64,000 nucleotides of DNA, from assembly GCF_046097095.1 (NCBI RefSeq), contig NZ_CP175698.1, positions 2,790,001 to 2,854,000 on the forward strand. The letters are read 5' to 3'. The translations under genes were made by a program, and so were the position numbers. The DNA is from Natrinema sp046097095 (GTDB lineage: Archaea > Halobacteriota > Halobacteria > Halobacteriales > Natrialbaceae). This document shows, one piece after another, positions 18,662-26,643 of the stretch (positions are counted from its first letter, which is position 1; every line of letters begins with the position of its first letter). A model generated the notes under the pieces. It did not search any database and was not told where the DNA came from. It saw only the letters and a list, made by a program, of their open reading frames with translations.

Positions 18662-18772
18662 ACGTGCCGTCACTGTGGCGGCCGTCAGCGACTTGTTCCG
18701 TCGTGTCTTCGATGACGACGACGATTGAGTCCACTGCTGCGGTGACTGCGACACCTACGTGCGGAGATTCAG
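18662..18772 (+). pseudogene. Remnant of a small haloarchaeal zinc-ribbon protein
   Basis: Joining two frames gives CRHCGG, then VSDLFRRVFDDDDD, an in-frame TGA, then VHCCGDCDTYVRR. The order CxxC - VSD-F-RVF - CxxC is that of a short haloarchaeal zinc-ribbon family (I recall the label DUF7563). One frameshift near 18680 and the internal stop show that it is broken. It lies about 150 nt after the tRNA gene, in a stretch without intact genes. Confidence 0.4.
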
Positions 18773-18981
18773 CGCCTCAGCGAGCATCTCGAGAGCCGCC
18801 GCTTTGGTCTCGCCGAACGAGAGCCTACTGTTGGCGAGGGCTCGCGAAGTGCACAGATTGGGGACAGACCGGCCGGCCCCACCGTGATTATGCCGCATCC
18901 CTGACCACTACTCATAACGGACCTGCCGGCTGCTCACCCGCGAGCGACGCGAATCGACTACCTATACATACTCGTTAAACC

Positions 18982-19235
18982 ATACCCAAGCGAACTGGTC
19001 TGAAACTCACCGACGAATAACAGCAGAAACTCGAGATGTGATAGAATCCGTCACCGGAGACGAATATGATGGTCCGTCGACATTCGTCATGATCAACGCA
19101 GCGCTTACGCACCTCCTCGAGAGCGAACAGACAATCGGTGTCGCTCGCGACAAGTATGATCCTATGGTGATTCAGGTGATCGCAGACATCTCGGTAATAG
19201 GGCTTTGGTATCGAACATCGGTCGAGAGTAGTTGA
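18982..19235 (+). pseudogene. Remnant of a haloarchaeal accessory protein (DUF7386-like)
   Basis: The decayed reading starts at ATA (18982-18984) where a Met is expected: PKRTGLKLTDE, in-frame TAA, QQKLEM, frameshift, then a long open stretch with VIESVTGDEYDG, MINAALTHLLESEQ, ARDKYDP and WYRTSVES. This matches, from memory, a small haloarchaeal family common on plasmids and proviruses whose members begin MPKRTGLKLTDE and end near YRTSIES. Lost start codon, one nonsense change and one frameshift make it a clear pseudogene. It is preceded by a TATA-like CGTTAAAC at about 18973. Confidence 0.6.
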
Positions 19236-19276
19236 CGGTAGCTGTGAAATATCCCCTTCAGAGAATCTACTACCCA

Positions 19277-19463
19277 CTAATAAGACGGCTGATGGCGCAG
19301 TGTGGATTTGCCGCCTGGCGGACCGTAGATGAACCCGCCGTTCTTGTTGACCGTATTGGATCGGCTCGAGGACGCTTCGGAGGTCGGGTTTCGCGTCGCG
19401 GAGGTGCATCTCATCGGGTGTGATTTCCGTGCGGAGGACGCGCCGGTTTGTAATGAGAGTCAT
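19277..19463 (-). pseudogene. N-terminal fragment of an Orc1/Cdc6 replication initiator
   Basis: From ATG 19461-19463 on the minus strand the frame reads MTLITNRRVLRTEITPDEMH, continues LRDAKPDLRSVLEPIQYGQQ, then after a one-base shift NGGFIYGPPGGKSTL and a stop. The order (short N-terminus, P-x-E/D-M, RDA, SVLEPI, then Walker A GPPG-GKS) is that of haloarchaeal Orc1/Cdc6 proteins. The rest of the ATPase and the winged helix are missing. Together with its neighbours it suggests a relic of an integrated plasmid or virus. Confidence 0.5.
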
Positions 19464-19652
19464 TGCTGGTCGAATGAGTATTCGATGTGAAAGAGGGTCC
19501 GGGCGACTGTCCGATATCTTCGATTCCCCTCGTCATCTGATAACGCAGGGATTCGCTACCCTTTTGCCGTCGTGCCGAGTGGTGATTTCCGTGGCAGTTC
19601 ACCACTGGGCGTACGGCTGAATTACGTCCACGGCACAAGAGAGTCAGCAGGG

Positions 19653-19789
19653 GTGTTCGACATCACTCCGAAACTGAAAGCGGCGTTCGCGATGGGCGGC
19701 ATTACCCTGGTAGGACAGGGCAACCAGTTGGGATGGGCCTCGTCGCCGTCGTGATCGCCGCGCCGAGCGAGGAATCGCAAACCGAATAA
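19653..19789 (+). pseudogene. Broken small membrane protein
   Basis: GTG at 19653 opens FDITPKLKAAFAMGGITLVG. After a frameshift near 19715-19725 a second frame continues MGLVAVVIAAPSEESQTE to TAA at 19787-19789. Together these look like a short protein with one membrane helix, now split. No family recognised. Confidence 0.3.
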
Positions 19790-19995
19790 TCTGACCGCGG
19801 CCACGGTTAGATTCCTTTTCTCGTACGAGTGTAGGCTGTGATGTTCCGGTTGAGTACCTACAGATGGTGGTAGTAGTACCACCAAAACGTATTGTGATAC
19901 TTTCTCCACGTAAACTTTGCTAGGAAACGCTGGCCCTATACTTGAGAGTGGTTAGTATCTGCCTGCAACGGCCTAAAGGGGCCGTAGGCGACTAG

Positions 19996-20385
19996 TTAGT
20001 CGCCGATGTTCGACCGAATAGTGGTGTTTTTGCCACTTTCCGTGGTCGCCACAATATTGTCTCCGACATAGCAGCCCATGGACGTACCAACGCTACTCGA
20101 TGTATTGACGGTACCAGTGCCGTTCACACACGTCACTTTGTCCGTATTGTCTCCTAACGAGGTAATAGTAACACTGAGGTCGCTATTGCTTGTATTTTCA
20201 TCATTAACAGAAATACCTGCCTGTGCAGGTGCACTTTGATTCCCGCCCATGTCCATTACAAATGCAGCGATCACAGCAGCCAAAATAACTGTGATTGCCA
20301 CCATAAGAATGACACCGATGACAGGTGACACTGCGCGCTGTTCTTCGTCGCCAATCAGCTTCGCACGGTATTGTTTCAGATCCAT
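19996..20385 (-). CDS. Type IV pilin (archaeal PilA family)
   Basis: 129 residues from ATG 20383-20385; the TTG at 20391 would add only two residues. The class III signal peptide ends in EEQR, with the PibD-type prepilin peptidase cleavage expected before AVSPVIGVILMVAITVILAA, the hallmark N-terminal helix of haloarchaeal pilins. The mature extracellular part is small, Thr/Ser/Asn-rich, with two Cys and sequons (NGT, NTS, NTT). After processing, subunits polymerise into adhesion pili. No assembly ATPase or PilC is in the window, so it depends on genes elsewhere. It lies beside two secreted-protease genes and the decayed region. Confidence 0.88.
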   Translation of the reverse strand: MDLKQYRAKLIGDEEQRAVSPVIGVILMVAITVILAAVIAAFVMDMGGNQSAPAQAGISVNDENTSNSDLSVTITSLGDNTDKVTCVNGTGTVNTSSSVGTSMGCYVGDNIVATTESGKNTTIRSNIGD

Positions 20386-20874
20386 TGTCAATCACACACC
20401 GGCCGTGAACAGTGAGAAAGCTTATCGGTCCACTCACCGAATGAACGATTGCGGACAGGGATTTGGAACCATCCTTACGTCCCCGCTTTCTCGCGTGCTC
20501 GTACCGATGCTACTCCCAAGACGATACCAGTGTCATAAATAGGTACCTGATAGTCAAGTACTGGAGACTTTCAGATGTGATAAGCAGCGGCTGCTGGAAG
20601 CCCTACAGCGGTCCCTTGAACCCGCCGCTGGCAGGCGATTGTATCCATTTCCGAAATTAGTCACGATCGTTACCAGAAATTGGCCGCCTACTCGCTTGCG
20701 GCCGACCCACCAGTCCTCGGTACGCCGCCATGCTCGCGCGCACCGCAGTTCCCAAGCCTACGAGGACCCTAGGAGGTCGTCAAAGACTACCAGCGCGCCC
20801 TCGAGTACAGAACTGGCATTGTTTGAACCGCCACGGTGGTAGTTCAGATAGTGTAATTCCGGTGTTGGTGAGAG
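20386..20874. other. Gene-poor stretch upstream of the pilin gene
   Basis: 489 nt. It must contain the pilin promoter; on the minus strand GATAAGCTTTC lies about 47 nt before the ATG and CCTATTTATGACAC about 155 nt before it. Short frames at 20640-20840 (for example one containing VVKDYQRALEYR) look like a gene remnant, but I cannot identify it and stops interrupt every frame. Confidence 0.4.
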
Positions 20875-21519
20875 TCAGAAAGAAGACATTATCCGGTCTG
20901 GCTCGTCGCTGTGAGAAAGCCCGAGCGTATGTCCCAGCTCGTGTTTGAGCAACTCCACGCTATCTCTACGGATGAAGCCCGTTTCGACGGTAACTGAAAC
21001 GGTATCTGGAGCATCCTGCTCGACGATGTCTGCACAACCGACGAGATGCGTGTCGTCAGAGTGGTCACATGTCTGTACCTCCGTTACCCACGTAATCTCG
21101 ATATCCGGATTGGTCGCGTTCGCTCGGAGGTCGTATTCGATGGGATATCCGGCATAGACTTCGCTATGCTCACTCCAGTACTCGAGAGCGGTAGCGACTT
21201 CGGTTTCTCTCGTCTGGGCCGTTTTTGAGGCGTCTATAGCGACGATTAACGTTTGCTTTCCGTACGGATTATCGGAGTCAACGGACTCTTCGGTCTGGTT
21301 TGGCTTACTGGATGCGAGTGGATTGGTGTCTGCATACTCGAGTATACCGATACCGAAGATCGACCCAAAGATGATCGCTATCGATAGAGAGAGTGCCAGA
21401 TACGCGTGGTTTCTATCGGATGATTCCAAGTCTGTAGCTCGCCTTTGCCAGCTGAATTGAGCACGAATACGCCTTGTGACCGCCGTGAGAAGACGGACAA
21501 CCACGCGGTACCCGATCAT
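20875..21519 (-). CDS. Membrane-anchored matrixin-like zinc metalloprotease
   Basis: 214 residues from the ATG at 21517-21519 (a GTG at 21546 would add nine). A basic cytoplasmic N-terminus is followed by one membrane helix (about 40-60, LALSLSIAIIFGSIFGIGI) and an extracytoplasmic domain. The zinc site is complete for a metzincin: HELGHTLGLSH gives H193, E194, H197 and H203, and the Met-turn follows immediately in DRIMSSF at the C-terminus. Archaeal proteins of this kind are short matrixin/archaemetzincin relatives. Substrate unknown; it could trim surface proteins such as the nearby pilin. A second metzincin-like gene lies 1 kb away on the same strand. Confidence 0.75.
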   Translation of the reverse strand: MIGYRVVVRLLTAVTRRIRAQFSWQRRATDLESSDRNHAYLALSLSIAIIFGSIFGIGILEYADTNPLASSKPNQTEESVDSDNPYGKQTLIVAIDASKTAQTRETEVATALEYWSEHSEVYAGYPIEYDLRANATNPDIEITWVTEVQTCDHSDDTHLVGCADIVEQDAPDTVSVTVETGFIRRDSVELLKHELGHTLGLSHSDEPDRIMSSF

Positions 21520-21886
21520 ATGGAGACACGGATATTCGGCGAACACCAGGATGGTAGCGACCGATCCAACTGGGATTCAGCTGAGTCACAAAAAGCAACG
21601 ACCCGCTGCCTCCATGCGACAGCGTAGTACCATACCCCTCTGTCGAGCATTGCTATCGAGATGGAAAGGTAACGTGAAAACACCTTCTATTCGTTTGACG
21701 ACGGTCTTCGGCCGCCCGCTTGCCACCAACTGTTGGTGTTCTGTATGCAAGCGGCCAACCGAACGGACACACGTCGAGAGTGGAGCACCTTCGATATCGG
21801 CCGATAGGCATTCGTCTGACGCACGTCGGTCGGACGTCAGTAAAGTATCACGGGGAGTTATTTACACCCTCGTTGGCGGGCGACGT
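21520..21886. other. Divergent intergenic region with nested inverted repeat
   Basis: 367 nt between the protease gene (minus) and the HalOD1 gene (plus). No gene seen. At 21716-21754 lies a nested inverted repeat, and at about 21858-21866 a TATA-like GTTATTTAC suits the HalOD1 start at 21887. Confidence 0.5.
21716..21754. repeat. Nested inverted repeat
   Basis: Outer arms CCGCTTGC (21716-21723) and GCAAGCGG (21747-21754) enclose a perfect small hairpin CACCAA-CTG-TTGGTG (21724-21738). It could be an operator or form a structured RNA; no T tract follows. Confidence 0.5.
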
Positions 21887-22156
21887 ATGGTGACCGAACC
21901 ACCGACCAGTATGCGAGTCGTTCGGGCAGTGGCGGCCGAGGAAGGCATCGATCCCGCTGAGTTACGGCCGCCGCTTCACGACATCGTCGATGCCGATGCG
22001 CTCGACGAACTGTTTCCCTCGACGGCGGACTCGAGCAATGCAGCCCGAGCCGTCGAATTTGCATATCGCGGAAAGCGAGTGTGCATCGACAGCGCGGGTA
22101 CCGTGGAGATCGCGGCATCCGCCGAGCGTAGCCCGTCAGCGGCATCCGACCGGTAA
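21887..22156 (+). CDS. HalOD1 domain protein
   Basis: 89 residues; ATG 21887 chosen because a TATA box lies 26 nt upstream and the domain starts there. The haloarchaeal output domain HalOD1 is seen from the VVRAVAAEEG helix through PLHDIVDADALDELF to a short beta hairpin (VEFAYRGKRVCIDSAGTVEI). The domain is found as the output module of haloarchaeal response regulators and as free-standing small proteins like this one. Its partner is unknown. A second free-standing copy lies at 59721-60005. Confidence 0.85.
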   Translation: MVTEPPTSMRVVRAVAAEEGIDPAELRPPLHDIVDADALDELFPSTADSSNAARAVEFAYRGKRVCIDSAGTVEIAASAERSPSAASDR

Positions 22157-22230
22157 GAGGAGCCGGTCGCCGGTGCGGAATCACTGTGACCGCGGCCGGC
22201 CAGCAGGACGAGGCCGAACCGCTGTTCGCG

Positions 22231-23448
22231 TCACCGTTCGACGGTGACGGCGTCCGTTGACGGCGTGTACATCTGTTCCTCGAGATACTCCCAGTCGTCG
22301 AAGCCGGTGAGGCCGCTCGAGGAGAACCCGTAGTACGTCGGCGGCGCGTTGTAGTTCATCACGCTCCGGTACCGCCAGAAGGCGTACTGTTCGGAGTCGA
22401 CGCCCTCGAAGTCGCTATTGAACAGCCCGAGCGAGTGCCCCAGTTCGTGCATGGCCGTCGAACCCGTTGCGTCGGGGTCGGGCTGCGGTTCCACCATCAT
22501 CGTTCCGCGTTTGGCCTTACCGACGATGTTCGTCGATCCCGAATCGCCGCCGACGTCCGCCACGACGGCCAGATAGTGATACCCCTCACGCGCTCGATCG
22601 AAGTACTTGATCCGATAGCCGTTTAGATCGCTCATACTGGTCGACGACGTTCGGGGAATCGTCTCGTCGTAGACGAAATGCAGCGACGCGCCGGTCGATC
22701 CGTCGGGGTTCTCGAGCGGCGCGTTCTCGAACTTGGTGGCGATTCGATCGGTCTGTGCCCGACCGAGCGTCGCTCCATCCATCGTGTCGACCTCGACGTA
22801 GATATCGGTTCGAAGCGGATCGGAGTCGGGAAAGCGGGACCGACGGTGCACTTCAACCCCGTCCGACAGACCGTCACCGTCGGTGTCGCCGACCAGCGGA
22901 TCGGTACCGTACTCGGTCGCTTCCGCACCGTCGACCAGTCCGTCGTCGTCCGTGTCCGCATCCGTCGGGTCCGTCTCGGATGCCTCGAGTTCGTCGCCGT
23001 CGCTCAGCCCGTCGTCGTCTGAATCCGTCGTGAGCGGGTCCGTCCCGTACTTGTCTACTTCGTCGTCGTCGGTAAGCCCGTCGCCGTCCGTATCTCCGGT
23101 CTCGGGATCAGTTTCGTACGTCGTGACCTCCGCACTGTCGGTCAGCCCGTCGTCGTCCGTGTCCGAATCCGTCGGATTCGTGTTGTAACGGGTGACCTCT
23201 TCGCCGTCTGTGAGCCCGTCTCCGTCCGTATCGGCGACAGCTGAATCGGTCTCGAACCGCCTCTCCTCGCCGTCTGTGAGCCCGTCATCGTCGGTGTCAC
23301 CGTCGAGGACGGCGGTGCCGTCGCGGAGTTCGGTCACCGGCGACACGCCGTCGGAGTCGGGATCGACGACCGTCGTGGCTCCGACGACCCCGGCTGTGAG
23401 GAGACCGACCGCAAGAACGATAATACCGATCGCCCGTGAAGACAGCAT
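22231..23448 (-). CDS. Secreted protease-like protein with calcium-binding repeat stalk
   Basis: 405 residues. An N-terminal hydrophobic signal or anchor (about 6-27) is followed by eight Asp-rich thrombospondin-type-3-like repeats (D-x-D-x-DG-L-x-D-x-x-E, about 20-24 residues apart, to about residue 210), which bind Ca2+ and stiffen when loaded. The C-terminal domain (about 215-405) is metzincin-like: HELGHSLGL with H334, E335 and H338, and a Met-turn-like SVMNYN. The third zinc ligand position of HExxHxxGxxH is Asn (N344) rather than His or Asp, so zinc binding is unusual or the protein is inactive. It is probably exported and surface-bound. It stands 1 kb from another metzincin and close to the pilin. 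Confidence 0.8.
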   Translation of the reverse strand: MLSSRAIGIIVLAVGLLTAGVVGATTVVDPDSDGVSPVTELRDGTAVLDGDTDDDGLTDGEERRFETDSAVADTDGDGLTDGEEVTRYNTNPTDSDTDDDGLTDSAEVTTYETDPETGDTDGDGLTDDDEVDKYGTDPLTTDSDDDGLSDGDELEASETDPTDADTDDDGLVDGAEATEYGTDPLVGDTDGDGLSDGVEVHRRSRFPDSDPLRTDIYVEVDTMDGATLGRAQTDRIATKFENAPLENPDGSTGASLHFVYDETIPRTSSTSMSDLNGYRIKYFDRAREGYHYLAVVADVGGDSGSTNIVGKAKRGTMMVEPQPDPDATGSTAMHELGHSLGLFNSDFEGVDSEQYAFWRYRSVMNYNAPPTYYGFSSSGLTGFDDWEYLEEQMYTPSTDAVTVER

Positions 23449-23624
23449 TTCGTGAAGGTCACGAACGCGGGGGTAATTAGATTAGGGCTGTCACACACCG
23501 TCAGTGAAGTAGCTCGACCGATGGGTCCCCCACAACGCCTGCCCGGACGGCGCAGACCGGCCGTCGTTTCACTTTCACCCCGCCCTCCAAACCCTCTTAC
23601 ACGCCGGCCTCGGAGACGACGGTA

Positions 23625-26405
23625 ATGGACGGGAACGAGCGCCTCGAGTTGCCGGTTTCCGACGATTCTCTGTCCTTCGATCCCGACGCCGCGTCGGTCG
23701 AAGACGCCGACGTCTTCGATCTGCTCGAACCCGCGGTTCAGGAGTGGTGGCTCGACGAGTTCGGCGAATTCGTCCCCGAGAACGGGGGGTTTTTCACGCC
23801 GCCACAGCGCGGTGCGATCCCGAAGATCCACCAGGGGACGAACACGCTGATCTGTGCGCCGACCGGCAGCGGGAAGACGCTCGCGAGTTTCACGTCGATT
23901 CTGAACACGCTCTACGAACGCGACCGGGAGGAGCCTGACGGCCTCGAGAACTCGGTCTACTGTCTCTACGTCTCGCCGCTGAAGTCCCTCGCAAACGACA
24001 TCCACCGCAACCTCGAGGTGCCTCTCGAGGGTATCGAGGACATCGTCGCCGAACGCGACGGCGAGGAATCGATGGGCGAGCTCCGCCACGCCATCCGTCA
24101 CGGCGACACCGACTCGAGCGACCGCCAGAAGATGCTCGAGGAGACGCCCCACATTCTGAACACGACCCCCGAAACGCTCGCGATCCTGCTCAATTCTCCG
24201 AAGTTCCGCGAGAAGCTGCGAACCGTCGAGTACGTCATCGTCGACGAGATCCACTCGCTGGCGGCGGGCAAGCGCGGGACCCATCTCGCGGTCAGCCTCG
24301 AACGACTCGAGGCGATGACCGAGGGCGAGATCACTCGAATCGGCTGTTCGGCGACGATCGAGCCGCTGTCGCGCGTCGCGGAGTTCCTCGTCGGCCGCGA
24401 CACTCCCGGCGGCCAACCGCGCAACTGCGAGATCGTCGACGCCCGGTTCGCCCGTGAGTTCGACCTGCAACTCGAGTGTCCGACCGACGATCTGATCAAC
24501 ACGTCTCGAGAGGTCGTCCAAGAGCGGTTCTATCGAACCCTCCACGAGCACGTGCAAGAGCACACGAACACCCTCGTCTTCACCAACACGCGCTCCGGAG
24601 CCGAACGGGTCCTCCATAACCTCCGAGAGCGATTCGACGCCTACGACGAGGACAACTCCGGCTGTCACCACGGCAGCCTCTCGAAGGACGTTCGCCAGGA
24701 CGTCGAGGAACGGCTGAAGTCGGGCGACCTCGATGTCGTTACTTCCTCGACCAGCCTCGAGTTGGGAATCGACATGCCCCACGTCGATCTGGTCGTGCAG
24801 GTCGGTTCGCCCAAGTCCGTCGCTGCCTTGCTCCAGCGTGTCGGCCGGGCGGGCCACCGCGTCGGCCAGACCGTCACCGGGCGCGTGATCGCGCTCGACC
24901 GAGACGAACTCCTCGAGTGTGCAGTCATGCTAACGAAGGCCCGGGACGGGTTCGTCGACTCGGTGTCGATCCCGGAAAACGCCCAGGACGTGGCCACCCA
25001 GCACGTCTACGGGATGGCGATCGCCGAAATCCGGCCCGAGGCCGAACTGAAAGGAATTTTGCGCCGCGCGTACCCCTACCGGAACTACTCGGAGGCTGAG
25101 TACGAATCGCTCATGCGGTATCTGACCGCCGAGTACGCTGGCCTCGAGGAAAAGAACGTCTACGCGAAGGTCTGGCGCGACGAGAACGACCCGCCGGACG
25201 GTGACCACCATTACGAGGAGTACCCGGTTGGCAAGCGGTTGATCGGCAAGCGCGGCCGCCTCGCGCGCGTTATCTATATGACTAATATCGGGACGATCCC
25301 GGATTCGTTTACCTGCGACGTGAAGACGCGTGCGAGCGACGAGTGGGTCGGCCAACTGGACGAGCAGTACCTCGATACCTTAGAGAAAGGCGACGTGTTC
25401 GTCCTCGGCGGTGACCACTTCGAGTACCGCTATCGCCGGGGGTCGCAGGTCTACGTCGATCGCACGAGTTCCCGACCGACGGTCCCCTCGTGGTACTCCG
25501 AGCGGCTCCCGCTGTCCTACGACCTTGGGTGTGAAATCCTCGCGTTTCAGGACGCCCTCAGAGAGCGCTACGAGGACGGCGGGCCGCCGCGAGTCCGCGC
25601 GTGGCTCCGGGAGTTCCCACTTGACGACGACAGCGTCCGCGCCATCGCGCGGCTATTCGACTACCAGTATCAGTACGCCGGGCCGGAGAGCGTCAGCACG
25701 CCCGATCGGCTCGCGATCGAGGTCGTCCGCGACCGCGAGGAGTACGAACGCCACTACTACGTCCACTCGAGCTACGGCCGGAAGGTCAACGACGGACTCT
25801 CCCGGTTGCTCGCCTATCGGTGCGCTCAGGAGGCGACCGCGAACATCCGCGTCGCAGTCGCAGACAACGGGTTCGTCCTCTCGATGCCGCTGAATCGGAA
25901 AGTCGACCTCGAGGGGATCATCGAGGACATAGAGCCCGAACAGGTGCGCGAGGACCTTCGAGTGTCGCTCTCGGGGACCGACCTGCTCCAGCGCTACTTC
26001 CGGATCAATGCGACCCGATCGCTGATGATCCTCAAACGTTACAAGGGCTACGAGAAGTCTGCGAGCGAACAACAGGTCTCGAGCGAGATGCTGCTCGGGT
26101 TCGCCGAGGATCTAGAGGAGTTCGCGGTCATCGAGGAGACCTACCGCGAGATCGTCGAGGACAAACTGAACGTCGACGAGATCGAAGACATCGTCAGCGC
26201 GATCGACGCCGGCGAACTGACCGTCTCCCGGCAACTGCTCGACTCGCCGACGCCGCGGGCGTTCGGCCTCGCGACGCTGTCGGCCAGCGACGTCGTCCTC
26301 GCCGAAGACGAGAGCGCCGCCCTGCAGGCGTTTCACGAACGCGTTCTCGAGGAGATCGGCGAGGAGTCGATGGCGGGGCTGACAGCGGCTTCTGAGGAGG
26401 AATAG
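23625..26405 (+). CDS. lhr: Lhr-type ATP-dependent DNA helicase
   Basis: 926 residues. Superfamily 2 helicase core: Q-motif-like TPPQRGAIP near 58-66, Walker A APTGSGKT at 78-85, PLKSLAND (motif Ia), Walker B box DEIH near 206-209, CSATIEP (motif III), the SSTSLELGID block and QRVGRAGHR (motif VI). A winged-helix and a large Lhr-specific C-terminal region follow (about 450-926). Lhr proteins translocate 3'-5' on single-stranded DNA and unwind DNA or RNA-DNA hybrids in repair of damaged forks. Length and motif order fit the archaeal Lhr group. The ATG at 23625 lies 177 nt from the divergent protease gene. It stands alone as a transcription unit. Confidence 0.93.
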   Translation: MDGNERLELPVSDDSLSFDPDAASVEDADVFDLLEPAVQEWWLDEFGEFVPENGGFFTPPQRGAIPKIHQGTNTLICAPTGSGKTLASFTSILNTLYERDREEPDGLENSVYCLYVSPLKSLANDIHRNLEVPLEGIEDIVAERDGEESMGELRHAIRHGDTDSSDRQKMLEETPHILNTTPETLAILLNSPKFREKLRTVEYVIVDEIHSLAAGKRGTHLAVSLERLEAMTEGEITRIGCSATIEPLSRVAEFLVGRDTPGGQPRNCEIVDARFAREFDLQLECPTDDLINTSREVVQERFYRTLHEHVQEHTNTLVFTNTRSGAERVLHNLRERFDAYDEDNSGCHHGSLSKDVRQDVEERLKSGDLDVVTSSTSLELGIDMPHVDLVVQVGSPKSVAALLQRVGRAGHRVGQTVTGRVIALDRDELLECAVMLTKARDGFVDSVSIPENAQDVATQHVYGMAIAEIRPEAELKGILRRAYPYRNYSEAEYESLMRYLTAEYAGLEEKNVYAKVWRDENDPPDGDHHYEEYPVGKRLIGKRGRLARVIYMTNIGTIPDSFTCDVKTRASDEWVGQLDEQYLDTLEKGDVFVLGGDHFEYRYRRGSQVYVDRTSSRPTVPSWYSERLPLSYDLGCEILAFQDALRERYEDGGPPRVRAWLREFPLDDDSVRAIARLFDYQYQYAGPESVSTPDRLAIEVVRDREEYERHYYVHSSYGRKVNDGLSRLLAYRCAQEATANIRVAVADNGFVLSMPLNRKVDLEGIIEDIEPEQVREDLRVSLSGTDLLQRYFRINATRSLMILKRYKGYEKSASEQQVSSEMLLGFAEDLEEFAVIEETYREIVEDKLNVDEIEDIVSAIDAGELTVSRQLLDSPTPRAFGLATLSASDVVLAEDESAALQAFHERVLEEIGEESMAGLTAASEEE

Positions 26406-26535
26406 GCCTTCGCGACCGCCTGCGGTCCGTACTCGTTCCGATCCTCTCGCCGGCCTGATCGCTCGAACAGTTAACAGCGGTAGGTCTTTCCCAAACTGCC
26501 TTTATGTTGGAAACCGAATCGGCGGTGTGTCACCG

Positions 26536-26643
26536 ATGAACGTATGCGATAGGACTGCACGACAGAGCCGAGATCGCTGGGACGACATGGGCGACGGATC
26601 GACGGGCCGGACACCGAGCGTCCGACCGACGGAGGGGCTCTAG
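26536..26643 (+). CDS. Possible 35-codon leader ORF before the hydrolase
   Basis: ATG 26536 opens a 35-codon frame ending in TAG that directly touches the ATG of the hydrolase (TAGATG). A TATA-like GCCTTTATG at about 26500 suits transcription starting just before it. The peptide is Arg/Asp/Thr-rich and unlike any family I know. It could be a coupling leader peptide or chance. Confidence 0.25.
   Translation: MNVCDRTARQSRDRWDDMGDGSTGRTPSVRPTEGL

Noticed and set aside
18975..19463. Continuous 162-codon minus-strand frame taken as one gene
   Set aside because: Its first part is the Orc1/Cdc6 fragment before the frameshift; the rest is antisense to the DUF7386-like remnant and has no independent features.
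20603..20616. Possible attR copy of the tRNA-Pro end (CGGTCCC)
   Set aside because: Only seven to eight bases match, and the T-arm sequence TTCAATTCTCGG is absent, so it is likely chance.
22850..23290. Regularly spaced DNA repeat that could look like a CRISPR array
   Set aside because: The periodicity comes from coding DxDxDG calcium-binding repeats, and the units diverge at third positions with no spacers.
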